A stretch of 64,000 nucleotides of DNA from Amaurobius ferox (lineage: Eukaryota > Arthropoda > Arachnida > Araneae > Amaurobiidae): positions 157,433,178-157,497,177 of the forward strand of contig OX578136.1 in the NCBI GenBank assembly GCA_951213105.1, written 5' to 3'. This document shows positions 54,341-64,000 of the stretch, piece after piece (within the stretch, counting starts at the first letter, position 1; each line of letters starts with the position of its first letter). The translations under genes and the position numbers were made by a program. The notes under the pieces were generated by a model that made no database searches, had not been told where the DNA came from, and was given only the letters and a program-made list of their open reading frames with translations.

Positions 54341-54700
54341 ATGTTCCGCGATTTATGCGATGTCCGCCGAGGAAGTTGCAATTTGTTTATTTACCCGAGT
54401 TGTGCAGCTCTTTACATGAGGAATGGAATCAATATTTCCGTGCCCAATAGACGGACATATGTTTTTGGTTTTCGTTCTGATGTCAGAAGTTCGGTGCTGC
54501 AACTTGGAGAAATGATGTTTATTGTTGGACGTCCGGCTGATTTGGAGAATCTCCCTTGGAGTCGGAATTCGTGGAGCGATCGTTTTTCCAGATTTCTACT
54601 GGACAGAAATAAGATCCTGTGCCATGGATTTTCCTCTTCTGGTTTTCCCTGGGTCTGCAGCACGTTTGGTGACTCTTCTGATGATTCTTCCTCCCGCTGA
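54341..54700 (+). CDS. Unrecognised 119-codon frame in the 5' LTR
   Basis: MFRDLCDVRRGSCNLFIYPS at the start and FSSSGFPWVCSTFGD near the end. In the 3' LTR the same frame (58253-58471) stops after RPADLENLI because CCC TTG G became CAT TTG A. Its GC-rich composition and shared start hint at past coding or a structured leader. No family recognised; function unknown. Confidence 0.25.
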   Translation: MFRDLCDVRRGSCNLFIYPSCAALYMRNGINISVPNRRTYVFGFRSDVRSSVLQLGEMMFIVGRPADLENLPWSRNSWSDRFSRFLLDRNKILCHGFSSSGFPWVCSTFGDSSDDSSSR

Positions 54701-55296
54701 ACTTTGCAGCTTATCTTGGAGCCTTGGTGATATTATTCCTTTTCCTCCAAATTCTAATTATATTTCTCAATAGTTAAAATATGTTTTTATTCCAATTGTT
54801 TTGAGTTAGCTAATGAATTCAAATTCTAATTATATTTCTCAATAGTTAAAATATGTTTTTATTCCAATTGTTTTGAGTTAGCTAATTTGTTTTGTTTAGT
54901 TAATGTGATGTTTAAAATTTGTAAAATATTTTGGAAATTCTTTTAAAATGAAGTTTAAAATTTTAATAAACGTTAGATTTTGAAAACCTAAAAATCTGTG
55001 TTCTTTCTCTTACTTTTAATGTTTTTATTTTTAGGTAAAGTGCCATTTTTAATATTTTACAAGAGTACATATTTGTACACGTAGGGAAACTGGTCAATTG
55101 GTCCACTTTCAGTTTATTTCAAAATTCAGTTTATTTCTAGAATGTTTTCAGGTTTGAGGAACTTTAGAACTTTTTCAGAGCTTTTTCAGATGACATTTAG
55201 GTTTTAAGAACTTTCAGTAAGAACTTTGAGAACTTAGAATGATTTAAAATTGTTTTAGTATTTCATAATGTTCTCTTTCCCCCCCCCCCCCCAACA

Positions 55297-57334
55297 ATTG
55301 GCGCCGTTTGACCAGTCTAGGGGCTTATTCATGCTAACTGTAATAGATGTTCTTAATAATTTTTGTTCTTAAAAATGAAATTTCCGTAAATTGATTCCAT
55401 ACCTGTTTATTCTAAAAGTGATTACTGTTGAGATTTTGATATGTTCTTAAACTGAAGCTTGATATTTTAGAATGTTCTTGAGCTAAATTAGAGGAATTTA
55501 CTTTAATATTTTGATTAAAATGGAAGTTTAAGATTGATTTAAATATTTTCATTTAGAATTTTTTGAGAAAACTCTAGAATTTTTGAACTTAAACAAAATT
55601 CTAAATGAAAAAGTTATTATTCAAGCATACCTTAATTTAAGTTAATTTGATTTGAGTTTATTATTTGAAATAGTTGGAAATTGAATTTAATTCATAAATT
55701 TAGGAAATTATAGGCATGCGAGGAACACACTTTGTGGAATTTACATTTTTTTGTTCTATACCATCTCATTAACAATTTTTTTTTTATTTTGTTGTTCTTG
55801 TAACCCACGCTCCCAGCAACATTTGGAATTGTTTTTATAAAATAGAGAAAAATTAATTGAGTAAATTTAATGAGAATATTTTTTTTATTAAGTTAAATTG
55901 TATAGAATTAAAGCAGTAGTTTTTCGACTTAAAATTTTTTTTGTTCTGATTTGGAATTGAGATTTAAATGCTTACTGATATGTGAATGTAGATGATGAAA
56001 TGCTGTTGATTTATTGAAAAATTGGGTAATGCAGGTGTTTTTACACTCCAATATGAGTGTGACATAAATGTCATCTTGAGTTATCTTGTTTTTCACATTG
56101 ATCATGTGTTTGGTTTTCACACTCAAATAGTGGTGATAAAATCAGTTTGTTTGTTCTTAATTCTGAATCTGATATTTTTAATACTGTCTTTAAAAATTTT
56201 TGGTCGTTAAAGTGGAAAATATATTTTATTATAGATGAATTAATTTTTTTTTTGTGTGTTGAATATTTCAAATTGTGCAATGCAATTTGAGTTCTTTTGG
56301 TTTTGAAATTTAAATGGGGATTTGTAACTTAATTTTTTCTTTGGTATTTTGTTTAAAGAAATTTTGATAAACTTGGCGGTTAGTGAATTTAAATGTACCA
56401 TTTATACATGAGATATATTGTTGAATTTTGAATTATGAGAATTTTTTGAGATTTCCAGAGATACAGTTATGATATTTGAGAATATTGTTGTTGAGAGTGC
56501 AAGAGGTTGCACCATATTTAGTGGAATCGCGTTTATTGTTATTAGTGTAAAATGATGCATAAGGTCATTTTAGTGTATATTTGTCTTTTAAACGATCTAA
56601 TTTGCCAAGTAATCAGTTTATAGTATAATTTGTAAACAAGTCGGTTAAATTTGTGTTCAGTTCCAAATTGTTAGGGAATTGAGTTTGTTATTTTGGGGTA
56701 AATATTCCACAAATTTTTTTTGTTTGTAACTTGAGCCAACTTTGATATTATTATTTAAATTGAAAATTATGCTTCGAATAATTGTTTTCTTTATAGAGGA
56801 GGAGATTGGTGATGAATTTGTTGATTTATATTTATTGGTTGTTATGTTGAAGGTACCTTTTCAAAATTTATTGTTTAGATTATTGGAATTCTTTGGCTGG
56901 TCCAAAGTTTTCGTTAAAATTTATGTTTATTCCTGACAGCTAATGATATAGAGATCTGTTTATTATTTTTCTACTACTTCTCTTTGATGGCATATTTGTT
57001 GAAGCATTTTAAAAATGCATTGATGAACTTTTCAGAGTATAGAGTTATAGTGAAGTTAAAGAATTTAATGTTGAATCTATATGTATGTTTAAGAGTTTAG
57101 AGAAATGTTGAGAAATATGATAATTGATATTATGAAATGTTTAGTGAAATGATTATTTGATTTTTGATTTATTTATAAGGAATTTGATTTTTATGTGATT
57201 TTATGGCTCATGTTACAGCTGTAGTTGAGATTTAGATTTTTTTTTCTCTCCTTCGTTTCGCGGAATTTTGTCATGTGTTAGCTAAAATTTTTCATTTTTC
57301 AAATGAAAAATTTTTTTGGGACGTTCGAAGGAGT
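55297..57334 (+). other. Internal region of the LARD-like element
   Basis: T-rich on the + strand, with no gag, protease, integrase or RT motifs. Frames of about 60-70 codons (56022-56210, 56742-56936) are hydrophobic by composition and not convincing. Confidence 0.7.
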
Positions 57335-59343
57335 TGTTGGGTTATACTTTTGGATATTTAACAATTTTAGGAGTTTTGCTTTTTGTTTAAACGTATTCAG
57401 GGGTCTTATTTACATAGTCACTCTTCATTTTCCAATTGTTTAGGTTTTGATATTCTTCTGTTCCAAATAGGTTCTATTCCATAGGTTTTGTGTTAAAAAC
57501 GGCGAAAGTTCGTTCTTTTTAGGTCTTAGCAATTTAAATTTATTTAAATTGGCTAATTTGCAATTCCATTTATTGCCCTTTTTATTCCCTTTAATTTGAT
57601 TCCAAATTTATTGCTCTCGGTTAAAAATTCGTTAATTCATTGCAATTTTTCAGTTTTATTCTATTTTCAGCTTTTTAAATATTTCAGAATCGTCCATATT
57701 TAAATTATTGCCGAATTCGTATATTTCCAAATCGTTTCACTTCATTTCTTTTTAATTTTCGTCTGCTTTGAAATTCCATTTCTCTTCTTTAAAATTTCGA
57801 GTTTTTAATTGGTTGACCGTAATATTAAAATCGTCTGTCATTAATTATTTTATCGTTCATCGATAATTTTGTTTACAATCTCTGGCAGCGATGTTTCGCA
57901 GTATATAAGTAAAATCGCGCAATTTTTCGCTCTCTTCTTTTATTATTTTTGATTGGAACTGAAGATGTGATCTATTAAGTGTTTTTAGCGCTTCGGCGCG
58001 AGCCGAAGTTCGAATTCGACAAGCGTTCTGAGGAACGAAAGTTTTTTTTTTATTATTCCCGGCCCATTAATTGTGCTCTGTTTATTTATTATTCCTGCCA
58101 TGGAGGCGAGTCTTAATCTATACATTCAAGAGCTTCTGACAGTGTTACGTCTGATGGCAGAGAGTTGTTGTGTCTATAAGGACTGGATGTTTTGAACTCC
58201 TGCCTCTTCAGTCTTGCTAATTAGTTTCCTGTCTGCTAAATGTTGATCCAAGATGTTCCGCGATTTATGCGATGTCCGCCGAGGAAGTTGCAATTTGTTT
58301 ATTTACCCGAGTTGTGCAGCTCTTTACATGAGGAATGGAATCAATATTTCCGTGCCCAATAGACGGACATATGTTTTTGGTTTTCGTTCTGATGTCAGAA
58401 GTTCGGTGCTGCAACTTGGAGAAATGATGTTTATTGTTGGACGTCCGGCTGATTTGGAGAATCTCATTTGAAGTCGGAATTCGTGGAGCGATCATTTTTC
58501 CAGATTTCTACTGGACAGAAACAAGATCCTGTGCCATGGATTTTCCTCTTCTGGTTTTCCCTGGGTCTGCAGCACGTTTGGTGACTCTTCTGATGATTCT
58601 TCCTCCCGCTGAACTTTGCAGCTTATCTTGGAGCCTTGGTGATATTATTCCTTTTCCTCCAAATTCTAATTATATTTCTCAATAGTTAAAATATGTTTTT
58701 ATTCCAATTGTTTTGAGTTAGCATTAAATAAGACCCCTTTGACTTATATATTTTAAGTTACGAATCCTGTGGATTATTGTTAGGATGTTCTAAATTCCCT
58801 TTTGGCTAACTTATGTTCTTTTATCCCAAATTCAAGTTTAGACAAATAATTGTATAATTTTATTATTGTTAACTTTAAAATTTAATATTCTAACGTTTTT
58901 TCTACCACTATACGACCGGCCATTCCATTTATTATTTAAGTTGTTTATTTGTTTTGTTTAGTTAATGAGATGTTTAAAATTTGTAAAATATTTTGGAAAT
59001 TCTTTTAAAATGAAGTTTAAAATTTTAATAAACGTTAGATTTTGAAAACCTAAAAATCTGTGTTCTTTCTCTTACTTTTAATGTTTTTATTTTTAGGTAA
59101 AGTGCCATTTTTAATATTTTACAAGAGTACATATTTGTACACGTAGGGAAACTGGTCAATTGGTGCACTTTCAGTTTATTTAAAAATTCAGTTTATTTCT
59201 AGAATGTTTTCAGGTTTGAGGAACTTTAGAACTTTTTCAGATGACATTTAGGTTTTAAGAACTTTCAGTAAGAACTTTGAGAACTTAGAATGATTTAGAA
59301 TTGTTTTAGTATTTCATAATGTTCTCTTCCCCCCCCCTCAACA
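57335..59343 (+). repeat. 3' LTR (2.01 kb) of the LARD-like element
   Basis: TGTTGGGTTA ... CTCAACA. It carries about 225 bp (58721-58946) that are absent from the 5' LTR, which has a short duplication there instead. TATA at 57902-57909, AATAAA at 59027-59032. Confidence 0.88.
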
Positions 59344-60303
59344 CATACGCTGCTGCTTCTACTCTGTGATAATATAAGCAGTACATTAGCACATATTTTG
59401 GCATATATTGGAATCAATTACGACCTTTTAGGTTTTAAGATTACGGAATTATTGATATTTTCAATTTATTACGTCATCTGTTTTATTTTGGTAAAGATTT
59501 TAAAAACTCATAAGTTGTAGTATGGGTCCTATACAGTTTTAGCTCTTTTATTTTGCATATATTTATTCAACTTCATATATTTTGTAAATTTGTTTGCAAA
59601 CAAGACCAGGACATTTTATTCTTCAGATCTGCTCGTGAAGATAATTTTGTATAGCTAAAACAGATATTCTTTAACTTCTTTTTAGGAACATTAAATTAAA
59701 TATTTTAATAGAATATTTTGATTAACAATGTCATTTAGTATATTATAGGAACTTGCACATGATTGTGAATTTTAAATTGAACTTGACAACTTGAATGTTG
59801 CAAAGAACAATGTTTCATTTTGAGATTCTAATTAATGCATGACTAATAAAAGAAGATTGATTTTGTGAGTTGCATAATATAAACAAAGCAAATAATTTTT
59901 AAATTGCATCTATGTAGAACAATTTTTCAAGTGGGGAAAATTGGTTAGGTGCCATTGACACATGGCCCTCAAAATGACTAAATTATATCTATATATCACA
60001 TCTAGCCATCAATTATAGAGTTTAATATTCTATGCTATCCAATAATACGAAGGAGATTTAAATATTTAAATCTCCTTGAATAATACCGAGATCGTAATTA
60101 AAACAAAATACTCCTTGCACAGACGTAGTTCATTTTAAGCATCAACTATAACTTAGAATTTAAACTATCTAATAATACTAGTATACGATAGTAAATTTAA
60201 CAGCTGAGTGATGATGAGTTCGTATTATAAACTACATCTCCGTGCACAGGCGCAGTTCTCTGAAGCTACTATTGGTCGTCGATATTGACGTCGGGTGACG
60301 TCA
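59344..60303. other. Right part of the 10-kb insertion, no gene
   Basis: Includes a partial repeat (59430-59530) shared with 53210-53305, and a palindrome (AAGGAGATTTAAATATTTAA then ATCTCCTT, about 60051-60076). Near the end, GACGTCGGGTGACGTCAC repeats TGACGTCA-like sites. Confidence 0.5.
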
Positions 60304-60346
60304 CATCATGACGTCGGAGTGGGTCCGGTGCTATTTATCCGCTCGT

Positions 60347-60721
60347 AGCAATAAACCCGTGCGTTCTAAACCGTGTAGGACGTCCCTGGGACAGAACGAT
60401 ATTGTAAAACGGGAGATTAAGGGAATGCTGGAATTAAAAATCATTGAGATTGGGAAGTCGGATTATACTTCCCCCATAATCCTAGTGGAAAGTCCAGGGA
60501 AGTACCCGAGATTATGTGTCGATTACAGGCGGTTAAATTCTATTATTCGCACAGAATATTTTCCGCTACCTAACATGGATGATAGGATAGAGAAGGTGTC
60601 GTCAGCGAAGTTCATTACGGTAATTGATCTGACCAAGGGGTACTGGCAGATTCCCTTGAGCCCTAGGGCTCAAAGGTTAGCTGCGTTCGTCCCGACCTTC
60701 GGAACGTACCGACTGTTAAGG
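60347..60721 (+). pseudogene. Ty3/gypsy reverse transcriptase fragment, continuing the 50.3-kb copy
   Basis: Starts at the second copy of the target duplication. It reads on in the same frame as the break at 50304: LGQNDIVKREIKGMLELKII, then RLCVDYRRLNSIIRTEYFPL and FITVIDLTKGYWQIPLSPRA. The Asp in VIDLTKGYWQ is the first RT catalytic residue. It ends at YRLLR, where the family has the fingers/palm MPFGM segment, cut by another sequence at 60722. The YxDD motif, RNase H and 3' LTR are missing from the window. Confidence 0.85.
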
Positions 60722-60905
60722 TGCCTTCCCACTCACCGCAACGCAACAGCAGACGGTTCACGGCAACGCTCGAGGTACACGCAAGTCTTTGCGGCAAAAT
60801 AAACCCCTTCACACTGTCGGTCGACGGCGAAGAAATGTAGCCAATCAGATGCAAGCGTAGAAATTTCTCCTCGTTCAGCGGCCATGTTTACAAACCATCT
60901 CTTCC
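60722..60905. mobile_element. End of an unidentified DNA element cutting the RT fragment
   Basis: RT coding stops at TGTTAAGG, and a sequence rich in short inverted CGxCG motifs follows (GTGCCTTCCCACTCACCGCA, then TGTCGGTCGACGG). GC is higher than the neighbours up to about 60905. This style recalls PIF/Harbinger ends with a TTA or TAA target. The other end was not found. Confidence 0.3.
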
Positions 60906-61445
60906 AAAGCGATTTTATATACATGAAATATTATATAATAAAAATTAAGATATTATTACTAATAAAATCTCTTTGGTCTCTTCTGATTCAAATTTATATT
61001 TACCAGCGGGTTGCTAGTTTACAGTATTGACGCGTTTCAGAAAATCCGCCTTTCTGTGAATTTAAATAAGAGCGTACGCGAGTTTGCTTTGGCCATATAT
61101 ACATATTTCATCAGTTTTCTAAAATAAGCTAACTAAAGTGATTCCATCGCAAAACACAAAGGATCCTAATTAAAATTGTTTTAGAATATTTACTACACTG
61201 TGGCAATTTCCTCATTTTAACGAATGCAATTATGTTCTCTTTCTCGAATCGTTAAAAAAAAAAATCCGACAGAATTCAGAAAATAAATTTTGACATATGT
61301 TCTTCATAGACTTTCTTTTATCCCTCTATTGCAATCCTAAAACAACTTGAAAACATATTCTGTTTACTCTTTAAAATAATATTCTAAAATAGCATTAAAT
61401 GCTTTGCATGATATAATTTGAGAGTACATTTCACGTGTGAAGTTT

Positions 61446-61515
61446 TGGCTTGAGTGGTAGAGAATCAGCTCCGCAAACCAGTGGGTTCTGGTTCGAATCC
61501 GAGCGAATATTAAAT
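61446..61515 (+). pseudogene. tRNA-like sequence with A and B boxes
   Basis: TGAGTGGTAGAG resembles an A box and GGTTCGAATCC a B box at tRNA spacing. Acceptor, anticodon and T stems do not pair well, so this is a tRNA pseudogene or a SINE head rather than a working tRNA. Confidence 0.55.
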
Positions 61516-61629
61516 GTTACGAGTGCTGCCATCTGTTGCTGAAATATTCAAATACACAATCTGCAGAATTTTTTTATTTTAAATTATTTTAAGTTCTATA
61601 TACAAAATAACCTTATATCACTAAATTAT

Positions 61630-61722
61630 TTTTAAGTTTGAATGCTTATAAAAATTTATTTCGAAGTTACTTTGAAAAATATCTTGAAGTATACTTTATA
61701 CCAGCTATAGATGGAATGTACT
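61630..61722 (+). repeat. 92-bp direct repeat, copy 1 (copy 2 at 62043-62135)
   Basis: AAGTTTGAATGCTTATAAAA ... TACCAGCTATAGATGGAAT, nearly identical in both copies, about 320 bp apart. Confidence 0.9.
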
Positions 61723-62479
61723 CCTCTTAATTAAGAAAGTGTTTGTAGAAATAGCAAATATAAAATGTGCATTTAAAATTAGACAGAAATCATCGAACAT
61801 CATTATACAAGTAGTAGTTATCTTTCGACATGTAATTTTGAACATTTTAGATTGGAATAGAAACAAAAATCAAACTACTTTGAAATTTTAAAGAGGTTGC
61901 ATTTTAATAATTTGGCGCTAACATTTGAAGAATTTTTTTTATTTTAAATGCACATAGACAATTAGAAATTTACAATACATTTGAAAATCATTTATTTTTA
62001 ATAAAATAAATAAGTTTACATGTAAATATGAAAAGTTTACTCTTTTAAGTTTGAATGCTTATAAAAATTTATTTCGAAGTTACTTTGAAAAACATCTTGA
62101 AGTATACTTTATACCAGCTATAGATGGAATATACATTTAAATCTATTTTAAAACATAATTACTCAATAAATATAAATGTAGATAAAATAATTTTTAAATT
62201 TAAAAATTTACTTTAATGAGAAATATTTTAAACGTTCCAAATGAGCAAAGAACATATTCGGATATTTAAAATAGATACGTATTTGAAAATTAAAAAATAT
62301 TAACTATTAAGAAATATATTCACTTTTTATATGTAATATCATGCGATAAATTTGGTAACATCATTCTCGTGGATCTAACTCGTTCCATTTACGAGAAAGC
62401 ATAATTTGAGTAATACTTTTGCATTTGAACGCCAATAGACATTTATCCGCTGTAAGAATTATTTATTTCTCCGTTGATA

Positions 62480-62610
62480 AAGCTTGGCGAGATTTTGGCG
62501 ACGAATTTAGGGGAACGTCGCCAACTTGGCGACATTTTTAAATGTTGCCAAGTTAACGAAAATCTCGCCAAATGGATAAAAATGACGCTAAATCAATGAA
62601 AATGAAGAAA
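62480..62610 (-). repeat. TTGGCGAC-rich dispersed repeat
   Basis: Reverse copy of 50868-51000; a shorter relative lies at 34440-34510. Locally palindromic (GTCGCCAACTTGGCGAC). Family unknown. Confidence 0.7.
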
Positions 62611-63063
62611 ATAATTCAGTACATTAATTTGCATAATTCGTGTTCTTTTGATTAGTTGCTTTTTTACTCATCTCAATTTTGTTTTATTAAGGGTACATAA
62701 ATGGGTTTCTTTTCTCCTTTGTAATTTAAGCTTAATTTACAATTCTGCATTGTATTCGTTCATTCGCCGTTATTGGTCTCTAACCTCTGTGGGCACTACC
62801 TTCTTAGAATAAAGAGGACGGTTCAGCTGCTCAGTCTTAAGTGCATTCGCTTTGGTTGGTTTTGGGCTGGTTTCTTTACGATTTTCCGTTTTTCGTTTAA
62901 ATAGCCACTTACCTTTTACCTCAGATTGTTTCTTTTAATATTTTGTTCAGACGGCTGAGGGTTTTAAGTTCGTGTCCTTTGCGCGTCTCAGTTTTTCACT
63001 TATCTGTGTTTCTAGTGTCAGGTTCCCATTCTGTTCTCCCCTTCTCTTTTGCCTTTCACATTA

Positions 63064-64000
63064 ATGGGTTCTGTTAGAGACAATATGTCAGAAGGTGTTT
63101 CCAAGACAAATCTGAATTCATCAGTCGGCCTATCAAGGACAACATCGACAAGTTCGCTCACTTCAGAAATTTCGGAATCACTGCAAGACCAGCTCTATGT
63201 AATTGAAGATAATCAGGACCCATCAATAAACACTCAGAAAAGAATAATGGAGACTATTGATAATTTAGTGAGAATCAATTATAACATTAAAAAGTCAAGA
63301 GATAGGGGAAAAGCCGCAACTCAAAAATCCCTGGATACAATGGGGATAAGCATAAAAGATCTAAAGGCGCTGTGTCTCTATAGAGATGAAGAAAACTGTC
63401 AGTTGCTAGAAAGAGTACAAGAGCTGGAGAAAGCACGAATAGTAAATATCAAGGAAATTGTTGAAGCTACCCTGAAGACGGCAGAGAACAGGCTATGCAT
63501 TAAGGAAGTTTTAGAAGACAATAAAGAAAGAAATAAGGTAGACAAAACTCTGAAAACAAAAGTACAAGAACTTATAGACAAAGCGAGCAAAAATTACAGA
63601 GAGGAGACTAAGTTACATGAAAAGGTCACGGAATTTATGGCTACAGTAGAGAAGACCAGTGAGAGAAATATAGAAATTATCAATAATTTAAAAGAAGTTG
63701 TTACAAAAGCAGAGAAGACATATAGTTACGCAGTCAAATTTGGGGCAACAAGGGATGAAAAAGAAAAGAAGCAAAGAACTTTAATGCTGCAACCAGTAAC
63801 GGAAGATTTCGACCCAAGGGTCCTAAGAAGGAATCTAAGTGACTTAAACTGCCCAAGAAGCATTAAAATGAACTCCATTAGAACACATGGTAGGGGTATT
63901 GACATCAGGTGCAGTGGAGAAAATTTAGAAGAGCTAAAAACAACGTTAGAACAATGTGAGCAGTTTAGAGGTAAAACAAAATTAATAGAAAAGGGACCAA
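63064..64000 (+). CDS. Probable ORF1 (gag-like) of a non-LTR retrotransposon, open at the window end
   Basis: 312 codons from ATG with no stop to the window edge, the longest open frame here. The start MGSVRDNMSEGVSKTNLNS is Ser-rich. Residues about 100-235 are charged and heptad-like, a likely coiled coil (LLERVQELEKARIVNIKEIV, KTLKTKVQELIDKASKNYRE). A folded part follows (LMLQPVTEDFDPRVLRRNLS, SIRTHGRGIDIRCSGENLEE), like the RRM-like region before the zinc knuckles in ORF1 of R1/Jockey-type elements. The leader from about 62800 (CTGCTCAGTCTTAAGTGC) could be the 5' end with its internal promoter. Expected zinc knuckles and ORF2 lie beyond the window. ORF1 would bind element RNA. A host coiled-coil gene is the alternative. 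Confidence 0.6.
   Translation, partial: MGSVRDNMSEGVSKTNLNSSVGLSRTTSTSSLTSEISESLQDQLYVIEDNQDPSINTQKRIMETIDNLVRINYNIKKSRDRGKAATQKSLDTMGISIKDLKALCLYRDEENCQLLERVQELEKARIVNIKEIVEATLKTAENRLCIKEVLEDNKERNKVDKTLKTKVQELIDKASKNYREETKLHEKVTEFMATVEKTSERNIEIINNLKEVVTKAEKTYSYAVKFGATRDEKEKKQRTLMLQPVTEDFDPRVLRRNLSDLNCPRSIKMNSIRTHGRGIDIRCSGENLEELKTTLEQCEQFRGKTKLIEKGP

Larger units (their letters stand above)
53430..55296 (+). repeat. 5' LTR (1.87 kb) of the LARD-like element
   Basis: TGTTGGGTTA ... CCCAACA. A TATA box (TATATAAG, 53995-54002) and an AATAAA (54965-54970) bound a possible long R of nearly 1 kb. That part carries two short frames (54188-54283 and 54341-54700), which are GC-richer than the rest. 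A 70-bp tandem duplication (about 54752-54890) is unique to this LTR. Confidence 0.88.
53430..59343 (+). mobile_element. LTR retroelement without pol genes (LARD-like), 5.9 kb
   Basis: Two direct LTRs bracket 2.04 kb of internal sequence with no gag or pol. CATA flanks the element on both sides (53426-53429, 59344-59347). Right after the 5' LTR is a primer-binding-like TTGGCGCCGTTTGACC (55298). A short purine stretch (GAAGGAG) precedes the 3' LTR. It must rely on enzymes of another element. It lies inside the 10-kb insertion. The LTRs differ by a few indels and scattered substitutions, so the insertion is fairly recent. Confidence 0.88.
50304..60346. mobile_element. 10-kb insertion with 32-bp terminal inverted repeats and an 8-9-bp target duplication
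   Basis: The left end ACGAGCGGATAAATAGC (32 bp in all, to 50335) is repeated exactly inverted at 60315-60346. AGCAATAA flanks both sides (50296-50303, 60347-60354), inside the RT gene; the ninth base is also shared, so the duplication is 8 or 9 bp. That length fits Mutator-like, P, hAT or Merlin groups; I cannot choose, and the hAT target consensus is not matched. Most of the 10 kb is later insertions (MITE, Helitron-like ends, 5.9-kb LTR element). No transposase is recognisable, so it is non-autonomous unless the small zinc-finger ORF at its left end belongs to it. Confidence 0.75.
60906..62479. other. AT-rich stretch without a gene
   Basis: Contains a 92-bp direct repeat (61630-61722, 62043-62135) and a tRNA-like sequence (61446-61515). 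No coding signal. Confidence 0.5.

Noticed and set aside
60722..60924. Coding continuation of RT and overlapping minus-strand ORFs
   Set aside because: Family similarity stops at 60721; the rest is GC-rich palindromic sequence of another element.

Overview
The window looks like an animal nuclear genome, AT-rich and full of transposons, most likely a chelicerate and probably a spider. The basis is one split host gene with GT-AG introns, a DUF4817-type Tc1/mariner transposase of the kind common in spiders, tRNA-derived SINEs, Helitron-like ends, a Penelope-like element carrying hammerhead ribozymes, and Ty3/gypsy and non-LTR retrotransposons. The spider call is inference; no marker here fixes the species.

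The only clear host gene is an IRSp53/BAIAP2-type I-BAR plus SH3 scaffold on the + strand. Eleven coding exons (4862 to 35438) splice in frame into 436 residues plus stop. The first part of the I-BAR domain (about 80 residues in vertebrate relatives) and the promoter lie upstream of the window. The introns are loaded with transposons. Intron 1 (9.2 kb) holds a mariner-type MITE split by a 6.65-kb array of three head-to-tail Helitron-like units, each filled with tandem tRNA-derived SINE copies. Exon 9, which completes the SH3 domain, sits between 1.3-kb inverted repeats.

1-4.86 kb is upstream intron, with a mariner-type MITE split by a DUF4817 transposon. 35.4-40.6 kb is the 3' UTR or flank, carrying a Penelope-like insertion (12-bp target duplication) bounded by inverted hammerhead ribozyme copies. 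41-45 kb holds MITE fragments and sequence I cannot assign.

45.1-60.7 kb is a decayed Ty3/gypsy element whose integrase precedes its reverse transcriptase, split by a 10-kb insertion (50304-60346) that has a 32-bp terminal inverted repeat and an 8-9-bp target duplication. Inside that insertion are a small zinc-finger ORF, a MITE, two head-to-head Helitron-like ends, and a 5.9-kb LTR element without pol genes. 60.7-62.8 kb is mostly noncoding. The window ends in an open ORF1 of a probable non-LTR retrotransposon starting at 63064.

Everything was read by eye. Family names rest on motifs, ends and target duplications, not on database searches.
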